Shown: piece after piece, positions 1-12,935 of the stretch | How the letters are laid out: each line of letters starts with the position of its first letter | How positions within the stretch are numbered: the stretch's first letter is position 1 | Assembly (NCBI GenBank): GCA_029319145.1 | Contig: CP119753.1 | Coordinates: forward strand, 1,426,001-1,490,000 | Length of the DNA: 64,000 bases | Direction: 5' to 3' | DNA from: Microbacter sp. GSS18 | GTDB taxonomy: Bacteria > Actinomycetota > Actinomycetes > Actinomycetales > Microbacteriaceae | The notes under the pieces: generated by a model | The model's database searches: none | The model's input: only the letters and a program-made list of their open reading frames with translations | What the model was told of the DNA's origin: nothing | Made by a program: the position numbers and the translations under genes

Positions 1-1440
1 GTCGGCCGTGCCACCCGCGAGCGGCTCGAGATCGCCGAGACCGCCGCCGCGGTCGACGCGGGCGCGGCGATCCGCCTCGCCGAGACCGCGGTCGCGATCG
101 ACCGCGACCGCCGCGTGGTGCGCACCGATGCGGGCGCCGAGGTGTCCTACGACCGTCTCGTGCTGGCGACCGGGGCGCGCGCGAACCTACCGACGCTCGC
201 CGGACTGGAAAGGTGCGTGCGCGACCGCAGGACGTCTCCGAGCTCCGCCGCGGAGCTGGATGCGGGCTCGGCACCGCTTCCGCCCGGGGTCGCGACCTTG
301 CGATCGATCGAGGACGCCGAGCGGGTTCTGCCGGTGGTCCGCGGGCGCGGACGCATCATCGTCCTCGGCGCGGGCGTGCTGGGGATGGAGGTCGCCCTCG
401 CCGCCGCCGAGCAGGGCGCCGAGGTGACGGTGGTCCACCACGGCGAAGCGCCCATGGACCGCAATCTCGACCGCGGTGCGGGTCGTTCGCTGGCGCAGGC
501 CTGCCGCCGCATCGGTGTGCGGCTGCTCCCCCACTCCCGCGCCGAATCGGTGATCCTCAGCACCGACACCGCCGAGCCCCGCTTCGATGCGCTGGTGACT
601 GCGGACGGCAAGGTGCTTCCCGCCGATCTCCTGCTCATCTCGGTCGGAGCGAGCGCCCGCACCGAGCTGGCCGTCGCCGCGGGCATCGAGGTCTCGGCCG
701 GAATCGTCGTGGACGAGTCGCTCGCGTCGTGGAGCGATCCCGCGGTCTTCGCCATCGGCGACTGCGCTCAGATCGCCGAGCGTGCCGCGAAGACGATCGG
801 GCAGCGCGTGCCCGGGGCGCCGGCGGGCTTGATCGCGCCCGGGTGGCGCCAGGCGGACTGGCTGTCCGATCGGCTCGCGATCGAGGCCGCCGGCGGGGTC
901 CCGCGAACGCCCCCGCCGGCGGCTCGTCCGGCGGTGGTCATGCTGAAGGCCGAGGGCATCGACGTCGTCGCCGGCGGCGATGTGGCCGCCGAGCCGTGGG
1001 ACGCCGATCCCGAGGAGCAGCCGGCGCGCCACGTGGCGATGTGGGTCGACGGCGCCGCGGGGTCCTACGTCAAGATGGTGACCCGCGGCGGCGTGCTCGA
1101 GGGATTCGCGTCGGTCGGGATGCCGCGCACCGGCGCCGAGCTGACGCTGCACTTCGAGCGCGGCAGCGAGCTACCCGCGGATCCGTCGCTCCTGCTGCGA
1201 TTGGACGCTGCGGATGCCACCTCGACCGCCTCCGACCCGCTTTCGCCCGAGTCCACGGTGTGCTGGTGCAACGGCGTCACCGTGCAGGGCGTCACCGATG
1301 CCGCGGCCGGCGGATGTCGGGGCGTCGACGACGTCGGTCGCAAGACGCGCGCGGGTACGGGGTGCGGCGGGTGCCGCGGTCGGATCGCCGAGCTGATCGC
1401 CGGGCACGCTGCGGCGCAGGCCCCCGCTGCGACGCCCTGA
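1..1440 (+). CDS. FAD-dependent oxidoreductase with C-terminal [2Fe-2S] (BFD-like) domain, 5' partial
   Basis: The reading frame is open from the first base, so the N-terminus lies outside the window. The visible part is a class-I pyridine nucleotide-disulfide oxidoreductase: a second Rossmann motif (VLGAGVLGMEVA) near bases 361-396 and the FAD-binding motif ending in FAIGDCAQI near 750-777. The last 50 residues hold four cysteines arranged as C-x-C (CWCNG) and C-G-G-C, the pattern of a BFD-like [2Fe-2S] domain. This combination is known from NirB/NasB-type electron-transfer subunits of assimilatory nitrite or nitrate reductases. That specific role is inferred; no nitrate gene is visible because the upstream side is cut off. 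It ends 9 bases before the convergent stop of the next gene. Confidence 0.85.
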   Translation, partial: VGRATRERLEIAETAAAVDAGAAIRLAETAVAIDRDRRVVRTDAGAEVSYDRLVLATGARANLPTLAGLERCVRDRRTSPSSAAELDAGSAPLPPGVATLRSIEDAERVLPVVRGRGRIIVLGAGVLGMEVALAAAEQGAEVTVVHHGEAPMDRNLDRGAGRSLAQACRRIGVRLLPHSRAESVILSTDTAEPRFDALVTADGKVLPADLLLISVGASARTELAVAAGIEVSAGIVVDESLASWSDPAVFAIGDCAQIAERAAKTIGQRVPGAPAGLIAPGWRQADWLSDRLAIEAAGGVPRTPPPAARPAVVMLKAEGIDVVAGGDVAAEPWDADPEEQPARHVAMWVDGAAGSYVKMVTRGGVLEGFASVGMPRTGAELTLHFERGSELPADPSLLLRLDAADATSTASDPLSPESTVCWCNGVTVQGVTDAAAGGCRGVDDVGRKTRAGTGCGGCRGRIAELIAGHAAAQAPAATP

Positions 1441-1449
1441 CGCGGTCCG

Positions 1450-2490
1450 TCAGGGACGGTGGAACGGGTCGGCGTACAGCTTCTCGGGCACGCGGAAGCC
1501 GAAGATCGCGCGGCCGGTCTGCCAGATCGCCGCGGCGGCGGCACGGAGCAGGTCGATCTGCCGCTCCCCCTCGGACACGATGACGATGTCGGGACCGTCG
1601 ATGCGGACGGATGCTGCCCGCACCGACACGACGCCATCCTTCACGACCGTCTCGGGATACGGCTCGTGCATCTCGCGCAGGTCGCTCAGGATGTACGTCG
1701 GCTGCGATCCCGCGGGCGCCGCCAGCACGTGCTTGGGTCGATCGACTCCGGTGAGGATCAGGGCCGACGGAATGCCCGCGCGGTTCGCACCGAGGATGTC
1801 GGTGTCGAGGCGGTCGCCGAGGAAGAGCGGCGCGGCCGCTCCGAAGCGGGCGACGGCCTCTTCGAAGATGGGCACTTCGGGCTTCCCCGCCACCGTCGCG
1901 AGGCGCCCGACGGCGGTGTGCACGGCTGAGACGAGCGTGCCGTTGCCCGGCGCGATGCCGCGGGCCTGGGGAATCGTCCAGTCGGTGTTCGTGGCGATCC
2001 AGGGGATGCCGCCCTCGTCCTCGGGAGTCGCCAGCGCGAACGCGGCTTCGGCGAGCTGCGACCAGCCGACGTCGGGCGCGAAGCCCTGGACGACGGCTGC
2101 CGGGGCGTCGTCGGCACTGCGCGTCACGCGGAAGCCGGCCTTCTCCACCTCGACGACGAGGCCTTCGCCGCCCACGACGAGGATGGTCGAACCGGCGGGG
2201 ACGCCATCCGCCAGCAGACGCATCGCGGCCTGCGGGCTCGTGACCACCTCGTCCGGCGCGGTGTCGAGCCCGAGGCCCGACAGATGCGCCGCCACCGAGG
2301 CGTCCGTGCGCGATGCGTTGTTGGTGATGTAGCCCAGGCGGCGATCGGCCGCTCGCGCGGCGGTGAGACTCTCGACCGCGTGCGGAATGGCGCCTGCACC
2401 GGCGTAGACGACGCCGTCGAGGTCGGCCAGCACGACGTCGATGCCGTCGAGGGGCGACGGCTCGGGCGCGCGGCGGGAGAACAGCCCCAT
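1450..2490 (-). CDS. HAD-IIA family phosphatase
   Basis: This 346-residue protein has all HAD motifs: the nucleophile loop DLDGVV (Asp23, Asp25), ITNNAS near residue 55, GKPEVPIF in the middle and the acidic LFLGDRLDTD motif. The cap domain lies between motifs II and III, as in class IIA (NagD/pyridoxal phosphatase-like). The mycobacterial relative in the same neighbourhood, Rv1692, is a glycerol-3-phosphate phosphatase, so this activity is the best guess but is unproved. The ATG overlaps the stop of the upstream TPR gene (TGATG), so the two are probably translated together. About 65 C-terminal residues follow the HAD core and resemble the tail of other actinobacterial members. Confidence 0.88.
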   Translation of the reverse strand: MGLFSRRAPEPSPLDGIDVVLADLDGVVYAGAGAIPHAVESLTAARAADRRLGYITNNASRTDASVAAHLSGLGLDTAPDEVVTSPQAAMRLLADGVPAGSTILVVGGEGLVVEVEKAGFRVTRSADDAPAAVVQGFAPDVGWSQLAEAAFALATPEDEGGIPWIATNTDWTIPQARGIAPGNGTLVSAVHTAVGRLATVAGKPEVPIFEEAVARFGAAAPLFLGDRLDTDILGANRAGIPSALILTGVDRPKHVLAAPAGSQPTYILSDLREMHEPYPETVVKDGVVSVRAASVRIDGPDIVIVSEGERQIDLLRAAAAAIWQTGRAIFGFRVPEKLYADPFHRP

Positions 2491-4055
2491 CAGGCGTCGG
2501 CCTCGGGCGCGGCCTCGTCCTGCGGGGACAGGGCCTCGTCCTGCGGAGACAGGGCCTCGTCCTGCGGAGACAGGGCCTCGTCCTGCGGAGACAGGGCCTC
2601 GTCGACCTCGATGTCGTCGAGTTCCACGATCTCCTCGACCTCGTCCACGGTGATCGTCTCGTGATCGCCACGGCCCGTCGCCTCGTCGATCGCGTCGGCT
2701 GCCACCTCTGCGCGCTTCTGCCACAGGGCGCTCTCGTCGGCGCGGCCGAGCTCGTCGAGCACTGTGGCACGGGCGGCGAAGAGGGCGGGACTCCACTCGA
2801 ACGCCCGATCGGGGTCGAGCTCGGGGATGTCGAGCTCGGTCAGCGCACGCTCGGGCTCACCCATGTCGAGGCGAGCCCCCGACATCGCGATCGCCAGCTC
2901 GACGCGCACGGCGGTCGGCAGCTTCGTACGGTCGACGGAGCGTCCGAGCTCGAGAGCGCGCTCGGGGCGGCCGACACCGCGCTCGCTGTCCACCATGAGC
3001 GCGATCTGATCGTCGTTGCCCGAGATCCGCCGGTACGTGCGCAGTTCGCGCAGTGCGAGTGCGAAGTCGCCTGTCGCGTACGCCGTGATCGCGAGCGTCT
3101 CGCGGACCACCGCGATGCGGCCGGCCCGACGCGACGCGGCCAGCGCATGCTCGTGCGCAAGCGCGGGGTCGTCGTCGATGAGACGCGACGCCATGGCGAG
3201 ATGACGCGCGACGTGGTCGGCGTTCTCCTTGCTGAGGGTCTTCAGTTCGTTCCGCGCGCTCGGGTGCAGATCCTTCGCGGTGATCTCCTCGGGCACGAGC
3301 GGATCCTGATGACGAGCGCGCTCGGGGCGCGCCTGCCCGGGCAGAGCAGCGCGATCCGGCCGGCCGGCGCCGCCGCGCGTGGGGCGTCCGCCGCGGGACC
3401 CGCCCGCCGCGTCGCGTGCATAGGGCTTGCGGTCGCCATCGCGCTTCTCGTACGGCTTCCAGTCGCCATACGGCTTCCGGTCACCGTCACGCTTCTCATA
3501 CGGCTTCCGGTCGCCATCACGCTTGCCATAGGGCTTCTTGTCGCCGTACGGCTTCCGGTCACCGTCACGCTTCTCATACGGCTTCTTGTCGCCGTACGGC
3601 TTCCGGTCACCGTCACGCTTCTCATACGGCTTCCGGTCGCCATCACGCTTGCCATAGGGCTTCTTGTCGCCGTACGGCTTCCGGTCACCGTCACGCTTCT
3701 CATACGGCTTCTTGTCGCCGTACGGCTTCCGGTCACCGTCACGCTTCTCATACGGCTTCCGGTCGCCATCACGCTTGCCATAGGGCTTCTTGTCGCCGTA
3801 CGGCTTCCGGTCACCGTCACGCTTCTCATACGGCTTCTTGTCGCCGTACGGCTTCCGGTCACCGTCACGCTTCTCATACGGCTTCTTGTCGCCGTACGGC
3901 TTCCGGTCACCGTCACGCTTCTCATACGGCTTCCGGTCACCATCACGCTTGCCGTACGGCTTCTTGTCGCCGTCCCGGCGCGGGGCGTTGGTGCGGGTGT
4001 CCCGGCGAGGAGAGCGCGCGGAAGCATCCTCGTCTCGAGGCTGCTGCTCTGACAT
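2490..4055 (-). CDS. TPR protein with basic KPY tandem repeats and acidic repeat tail
   Basis: This 521-residue protein has three parts. Residues about 25-215 are a low-complexity basic region with 22 KPY motifs in units such as DGDRKPYEKR and DGDRKPYGDKKPYGKR. Residues about 240-460 form an alpha-helical domain of TPR type, with A/L-rich helix pairs such as ARHLAMASRL and RALELGRSVD. The tail is acidic and contains four EALSPQD heptads. The ATG at 4055 was chosen because GGGGAGG lies just upstream; an in-frame ATG 36 bases earlier lacks this. A TPR gene upstream of a HAD phosphatase is known from the mycobacterial Rv1691-Rv1692 pair. The function is unknown. The charge-segregated disordered ends suggest RNA binding or self-association, which is inference. 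Confidence 0.8.
   Translation of the reverse strand: MSEQQPRDEDASARSPRRDTRTNAPRRDGDKKPYGKRDGDRKPYEKRDGDRKPYGDKKPYEKRDGDRKPYGDKKPYEKRDGDRKPYGDKKPYGKRDGDRKPYEKRDGDRKPYGDKKPYEKRDGDRKPYGDKKPYGKRDGDRKPYEKRDGDRKPYGDKKPYEKRDGDRKPYGDKKPYGKRDGDRKPYEKRDGDRKPYGDWKPYEKRDGDRKPYARDAAGGSRGGRPTRGGAGRPDRAALPGQARPERARHQDPLVPEEITAKDLHPSARNELKTLSKENADHVARHLAMASRLIDDDPALAHEHALAASRRAGRIAVVRETLAITAYATGDFALALRELRTYRRISGNDDQIALMVDSERGVGRPERALELGRSVDRTKLPTAVRVELAIAMSGARLDMGEPERALTELDIPELDPDRAFEWSPALFAARATVLDELGRADESALWQKRAEVAADAIDEATGRGDHETITVDEVEEIVELDDIEVDEALSPQDEALSPQDEALSPQDEALSPQDEAAPEADA
2511..2604 (-). repeat. 21-bp tandem repeat (about four copies) coding EALSPQD
   Basis: Four direct copies of a 21-base unit follow each other with almost no divergence; the copy nearest 2521 carries gggg where the others carry ggag. 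They keep the frame and encode the acidic heptad EALSPQD at the C-terminus of the TPR protein. Near-identity suggests recent expansion. Confidence 0.9.
3421..3976 (-). repeat. Nested tandem repeat with 126-bp higher-order period
   Basis: Short units of 24 and 30 bases (8 and 10 codons) are organised into a higher-order repeat. The marker string tcgccatcacgcttgcc recurs at 3511, 3637 and 3763, exactly 126 bases (42 codons) apart. All units preserve the frame and encode the KPY-rich basic region of the TPR protein. One unit carries a Lys-to-Trp change (DWKPYEKR) near 3460. Confidence 0.95.
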
Positions 4056-4105
4056 GACTTCGATCCTCCCCGGATACACGCTCGGCGACAACCGTCGTGT
4101 TAACG

Positions 4106-4139
4106 CCGAATGGCCACCCTGCGTTGGGTGGCCATTCGG
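4106..4139 (-). terminator. Hairpin downstream of the rRNA operon
   Basis: A perfect 14-bp stem (ccgaatggccaccc with its complement) and a 6-base loop lie directly after the 3' end of 5S rRNA. There is no long T-run, only TT(A)A-type flanks, but the position and stem strength fit the operon terminator. Confidence 0.75.
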
Positions 4140-4149
4140 TTAATGGAAG

Positions 4150-4267
4150 TCCGGCGGTGTCCTACTCTCCCACAGGGTCCCCCCTGCAGTACCATCGGCG
4201 CTGAGAGGCTTAGCTTCCGGGTTCGGAATGTGACCGGGCGTTTCCCTCTCGCTATGGCCGCCGAAAC
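4150..4267 (-). rRNA. rrf: 5S ribosomal RNA
   Basis: The minus strand reads TTTCGGCGGCCATAGC at the 5' side, then the conserved CCGAACCCGGAAGCTAAG core, and ends with GAGAGTAGGACACCGCCGGA. This is the expected 5S structure of about 117 nt. The exact ends may be off by a few bases. It is the last gene of the rRNA operon. Confidence 0.95.
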
Positions 4268-4379
4268 ACTATTGATGTTTCAATCAGTCGCAATAGCGAA
4301 CATGGTTCGTTGATTGCTGATCCCCGACCGTACATCGGGAACCACTCAGTGGACGCAAGCACCAGAAACGGTGTGTTAT
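4268..4379 (-). other. 23S-5S internal transcribed spacer
   Basis: About 110 bases separate 23S from 5S. The stretch is AT-richer than its surroundings and contains no tRNA or coding sequence that I can recognise. It probably forms processing stems. Confidence 0.8.
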
Positions 4380-9434
<5,055 letters not shown>

Positions 9435-9694
9435 AAGAAAAATTGCATACAACACCGGGAAAAACAGTGCCGCAGCGAGTTTGATCTGACCAAAGAGATG
9501 TCATTGCTGACTATCCGTTGCCAACCCCACAAAGGGAGTTGGTCTTTGATCCAAAAGGAATTCTCAACCAGCCGAAGCTGGACGAGGATTATTTGGCATT
9601 TGACAAGTGCACGCTGTTGAGTTCTCAAGGATCGGATGCTCCCACCACTGACCCCCTCACCAGGAGGAGACCAGCCCCGCGGGGCAACTTCACT
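9435..9694 (-). other. rRNA operon leader
   Basis: The transcribed leader between the promoter and 16S has no coding sequence. It contains a TTGAGAACTCAACAG motif (plus-strand 9613-9629) matching the one in the 16S-23S spacer, and a small hairpin ccagc-cgaa-gctgg near 9568-9582. These are likely antitermination and RNase III processing elements. Confidence 0.7.
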
Positions 9695-9722
9695 ATCTTA
9701 TCCCATCCGTTCCGTCTGTCAA
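9695..9722 (-). promoter_or_regulatory. rRNA operon promoter
   Basis: On the minus strand, TTGACA (plus-strand 9717-9722) is followed after 16 bases by TAAGAT (9695-9700). This is close to the housekeeping sigma consensus and lies about 260 bases upstream of 16S, as expected for an rrn promoter. Further promoters may lie upstream. A second TAAGAT at about 9793-9798 has no convincing -35 box. Confidence 0.75.
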
Positions 9723-10002
9723 ACCGGCGAGCGTGGATCTTCAGATCCCTGCTCCGGCCGATGACCGCGGTCTTCGGAGAGGACATCCCATCTTAGATCA
9801 GGAAGACGTGAGTCCGCCAGTCTCTTGGAAGGGATTCGTTCGCTGCTTGAGGGGGCGGGGCCTTCCGGCCGCTCCGCTCTTCCCTTTGGGGCGAACAAGA
9901 AATACTTTACGTGCCGTGGGCCCCTCTGGCGAATCCACCCCGCATCCCGGGCGTGTCGCACCCGCGACTGCCATCCTGGGCCCATCCGCCAGGAGGTTTC
10001 GC
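9723..10002. other. Intergenic region between rrn promoter and YaaH-type gene
   Basis: About 280 bases without a credible gene lie between the divergent rRNA operon and the YaaH-type gene. The stretch probably holds additional rrn promoter elements on the minus strand and the promoter of the plus-strand gene. I cannot define either. The AGGAGG ribosome binding site of the next gene is at 9991-9996. Confidence 0.5.
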
Positions 10003-10632
10003 ATGGTCTCTTCACCGTCCCCGGCCACATCCACGATCCCCGTCCGCCTGCGCCGCAACGCCACAGCGGACCCCGGTCTCATCGGACTGCTGGGCTTCGT
10101 CCTGGCGACCGTGACCGCACAGCTCGCGCACCTCGGCGTCCAGGAGGAGAGCCCCGTCTTCTGGGTCGGCGCCGTGTTCGGCGGTGTCGTGCAGGTCACC
10201 GCCGGCATGCTGTCGTACTTCGCCCGGGACGACTTCCACTTCGTGGTGTACAACGCCTTCGGCTGGTACTGGATCGTGGTGCCCGGCTTCCTGCTCAGCG
10301 AACAGCTGGGCGTCGACGTCAGCGACGTGGCGACCGGGTTCTTCGTGGCCGCCTTCGCCGCGGTCGCGCTGATGTTCGTGCCCGCGGCCGCCGTCCACAA
10401 CTCCGTCCTGCCCGTGACGCTCCTGTCCGTCTCGGCCGGTCTCGGACTGCAGTCGGTGTCGTATCTCGCCGACCTCCCCGCGCTCGAGTCCGTGGGCGCG
10501 ATCGTGCTGCTGCTCGCAGCGACCCTGGCGGCCTACATGCTCGCCGAGAAGTTCTACTGGCGCACGATGGGCAGGCGCGTCCTGCCGCTGGGGCCGCCCT
10601 GGATCCCGATGGGTGCCGACCCCGAGTCCTGA
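10003..10632 (+). CDS. GPR1/FUN34/YaaH-family transporter
   Basis: This 209-residue membrane protein has about six hydrophobic segments. After a short polar N-terminus comes ADPGLIGLLGF, a divergent form of the family's N-P-x-P-L-G-L signature. The C-terminal FYWRTMGRRVLPLG is compatible with the family. Known members move acetate or succinate in symport with protons (SatP/YaaH) or export acetate or ammonia. Substrate specificity cannot be read here. The ATG at 10003 was preferred because AGGAGG lies 6 bases upstream. The gene diverges from the rRNA operon and converges with the DUF4184 gene. Confidence 0.7.
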   Translation: MVSSPSPATSTIPVRLRRNATADPGLIGLLGFVLATVTAQLAHLGVQEESPVFWVGAVFGGVVQVTAGMLSYFARDDFHFVVYNAFGWYWIVVPGFLLSEQLGVDVSDVATGFFVAAFAAVALMFVPAAAVHNSVLPVTLLSVSAGLGLQSVSYLADLPALESVGAIVLLLAATLAAYMLAEKFYWRTMGRRVLPLGPPWIPMGADPES

Positions 10633-10666
10633 CACTCCCCCGCGCTCGGCCCGCGGCGGCCGTGGG

Positions 10667-11515
10667 TCAGGACGCTGCGGTGTGGCCGGATGCGTTCGCA
10701 CGTCGCGCATCGCGCGCCCGGGCGACCTGAACGCCGACGCACAGTGCGAGCGTCGCGGCGCCCCACAGACCGGACGCGCGCGGGAGCACACGGTACGCGA
10801 GATGGGCGACGGTGAACTCCGCATCGAGCGGCCCGTAGGCGGCCAGCCCCGTGACCCACGCCGTCGCCAGCACGACCGGCAGCGACAGCCACCACGCCCA
10901 GCGCATCCATGTCGGAAGCACGCGGGGTACGGATGCCGCGGCGTCGCGGCGTGACAGCCACACGAGCAGGAAGATCCCGACGACCGCGAGCCCGACCGCG
11001 CTCGAGCCGTGCTGGAGCCATTTGTAGCCCAGCAGCGGACCCCACGTCTCCCCCAGGACGGGCACGGCTTCGACGCCGGCCCGGCCCTCGTGCGTGAACT
11101 GGTCCCACAGCACGTGGCTCACGATGCCGAGCGCGAGCGACAGCGCGAGCACTGCCGCGCCGCCCCCCGACACGCGCCACCGCCGGCGGTCCGACGCCAC
11201 GAGACCGAGCGTCTCGCGCGCGGACGCCGACGCCGGGGCATCCCACGCGGCGGGCAGCCGGGCGGCGAGCCAGGTCGGGGCCAGCTCGCGCGCCGCCGGA
11301 CGCACGACGCTGCGCCACACCAGCAGCAGGCCGAGCGCCAGGAGCAGCGTGACCGGGAGCCAGACGAGGTCGTGGGTGCGGAAGTAGGGCACCGGCAGGT
11401 TCCGCGTGAACAGCGGGAGGTCCGGCGCCATCGCGCCCACCGCGATCGCGGCCGGGATCAACGGCGTGCGCACGAACGGCAGAGCCACGACGGCGTGACT
11501 CGGGGTGAACGGCAT
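10667..11515 (-). CDS. DUF4184 family membrane protein
   Basis: The protein has 282 residues and starts MPFTPSHAVVALPF, the hallmark N-terminus of DUF4184. The His in PSHA and the acidic MAPDLP that follows are probably catalytic or metal-binding, by analogy with YdjM/LexA-regulated membrane hydrolases; this is inference. About six membrane segments follow, with a conserved histidine region HVLWDQFTHEGR in the middle. No function is established for the family. It lies 64 bases downstream of tyrS and may be cotranscribed with it. Confidence 0.82.
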   Translation of the reverse strand: MPFTPSHAVVALPFVRTPLIPAAIAVGAMAPDLPLFTRNLPVPYFRTHDLVWLPVTLLLALGLLLVWRSVVRPAARELAPTWLAARLPAAWDAPASASARETLGLVASDRRRWRVSGGGAAVLALSLALGIVSHVLWDQFTHEGRAGVEAVPVLGETWGPLLGYKWLQHGSSAVGLAVVGIFLLVWLSRRDAAASVPRVLPTWMRWAWWLSLPVVLATAWVTGLAAYGPLDAEFTVAHLAYRVLPRASGLWGAATLALCVGVQVARARDARRANASGHTAAS

Positions 11516-11579
11516 GTCCGGGGGCTCCCTTCGCGCGCGCAGCGCCCGAGTGGGGCGACGGACCGACCGGGCGAGGCGC

Positions 11580-12893
11580 TCACGCGCCGGCGTGGGTGAC
11601 GATCACCCCGGCAAGCGTCTTCTTGCCGCGGCGCAGCACCGACACGCCGCCCGGCAGCGCGCCGTCGACGGTCACGGTGTCGTCGGCGACCTTCGCGCCG
11701 TCCAGCGAGACGCCGCCCTGCGCGATGGCGCGCCGGGCCTCCGAGAGGCTGGCCACCAGGCCCGTCTCCACGAGCGCGTGGGTCACCGGCGTGCCCGCGG
11801 GGAGCTCGGCGTTCGGCAGCTCCTCGAGCGCATGACGCAGCGTCGGCGCGTCGAGCGCCGTGAGGTCGCCCTTGCCGAACAGCGCTTCGGATGCCGCGAT
11901 GACGGCTTCCGTCGCCGCGGTGCCGTGCACGAACGTCGTCACCTCGAGCGCGAGGCGCTTCTGCGCCGCGCGCCGGAAGGGCTCGGCCTCGACCAGGCGC
12001 TCGTACTCCTCGATCTCGGCGCGCGTGAGGAACGTGAAGATCTTCAGCCGCGAGATCACGTCGGCGTCGTCGGTGTTGAGCCAGAACTGGTACATGCGGT
12101 ACGGGCTGCACATGTGGGCATCGAGCCAGATGGCGTTGCCCTCGCTCTTGCCGAACTTGGTGCCGTCGCTGTTGGTGATCAGCGGCGTGCCGATGGCGTG
12201 CACCGAGCGCCCCTCCACCCGGTGGATGAGGTCGGTGCCGCTGGTGAGGTTGCCCCACTGGTCGCTGCCGCCGCTCTGCAGCACGCAGCCGTACTCGCGG
12301 TAGAGCTGCAGGAAGTCCATCCCCTGCAGGATCTGGTAGCTGAACTCGGTGTAGCTGATGCCCGCCTCGGAGTTCAGACGCGCCGCGACGGCGTCCTTCT
12401 TCAGCATCGTCCCCACGCGGTAGTGCTTGCCGATCTCGCGCAGGAAGTCGATCGCGCTCATCGGTGCGGTCCAGTCGAGGTTGTTGACGACGCGCGCGGC
12501 GTTGTCGCCCTCGAAGCTCAGGAAGCGCTCGACCTGCGAGCGCAGGTACCCGACCCACTCCGCGACGGTGTCCTTGGTGTTCAGCGTCCGCTCGGCCGAC
12601 GGACGAGGGTCGCCGATGAGGCCGGTCGAGCCGCCGACGAGCCCGAGGGGCCTGTGGCCGGCCAGCTGGAGCCGGCGCATGAGGAGCAGCTGGACGAGGT
12701 TGCCGAGATGCAGACTCGGCGCGGTCGGATCGAAGCCGCAGTAATACGTGATCGGGTCCCCCGAGAGCAGGGCGCGCAACGCCTCCTGGTCGGTGGACAC
12801 ATGCACGAGTCCGCGCCACACGATCTCGTCCCAGACGTTCTCGAACGTCGGGTCGTTGGCGGGCGCGGTCGCGCTCACGACGGTTTCAGACAC
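11580..12893 (-). CDS. tyrS: Tyrosyl-tRNA synthetase
   Basis: This 437-residue class-I synthetase charges tRNA-Tyr. It shows YCGFDPTAPSLHLGN (the HIGH-type signature) near residues 50-64, the tyrosine-binding SYQILQGMDF, and GTKFGKSEGN as the KMSKS equivalent near 245. An S4 RNA-binding domain occupies the last 70 residues. It starts with GTG at 12893. The bacterial TyrS type without insertions is normal for actinobacteria. In mycobacteria tyrS is followed by a TPR gene and a HAD gene. Here those two genes lie about 8 kb further along the same strand, separated from tyrS by the DUF4184 gene, the YaaH-type gene and the rRNA operon. Confidence 0.97.
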   Translation of the reverse strand: MSETVVSATAPANDPTFENVWDEIVWRGLVHVSTDQEALRALLSGDPITYYCGFDPTAPSLHLGNLVQLLLMRRLQLAGHRPLGLVGGSTGLIGDPRPSAERTLNTKDTVAEWVGYLRSQVERFLSFEGDNAARVVNNLDWTAPMSAIDFLREIGKHYRVGTMLKKDAVAARLNSEAGISYTEFSYQILQGMDFLQLYREYGCVLQSGGSDQWGNLTSGTDLIHRVEGRSVHAIGTPLITNSDGTKFGKSEGNAIWLDAHMCSPYRMYQFWLNTDDADVISRLKIFTFLTRAEIEEYERLVEAEPFRRAAQKRLALEVTTFVHGTAATEAVIAASEALFGKGDLTALDAPTLRHALEELPNAELPAGTPVTHALVETGLVASLSEARRAIAQGGVSLDGAKVADDTVTVDGALPGGVSVLRRGKKTLAGVIVTHAGA

Positions 12894-12935
12894 GCGCTTC
12901 AGGCTATCAGCGGCCGCGGCGCCGCTCCGCCGCCG

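Noticed and set aside
3421..3976. CRISPR array
   Set aside because: The repeats are directly adjacent, in frame and without unique spacers; they are coding repeats of a protein.
3421..4057. Long plus-strand frames opposite the TPR gene
   Set aside because: They are mirror translations of the tandem repeats; the minus frame has the ribosome binding site, the TPR domain and coupling to the HAD gene.
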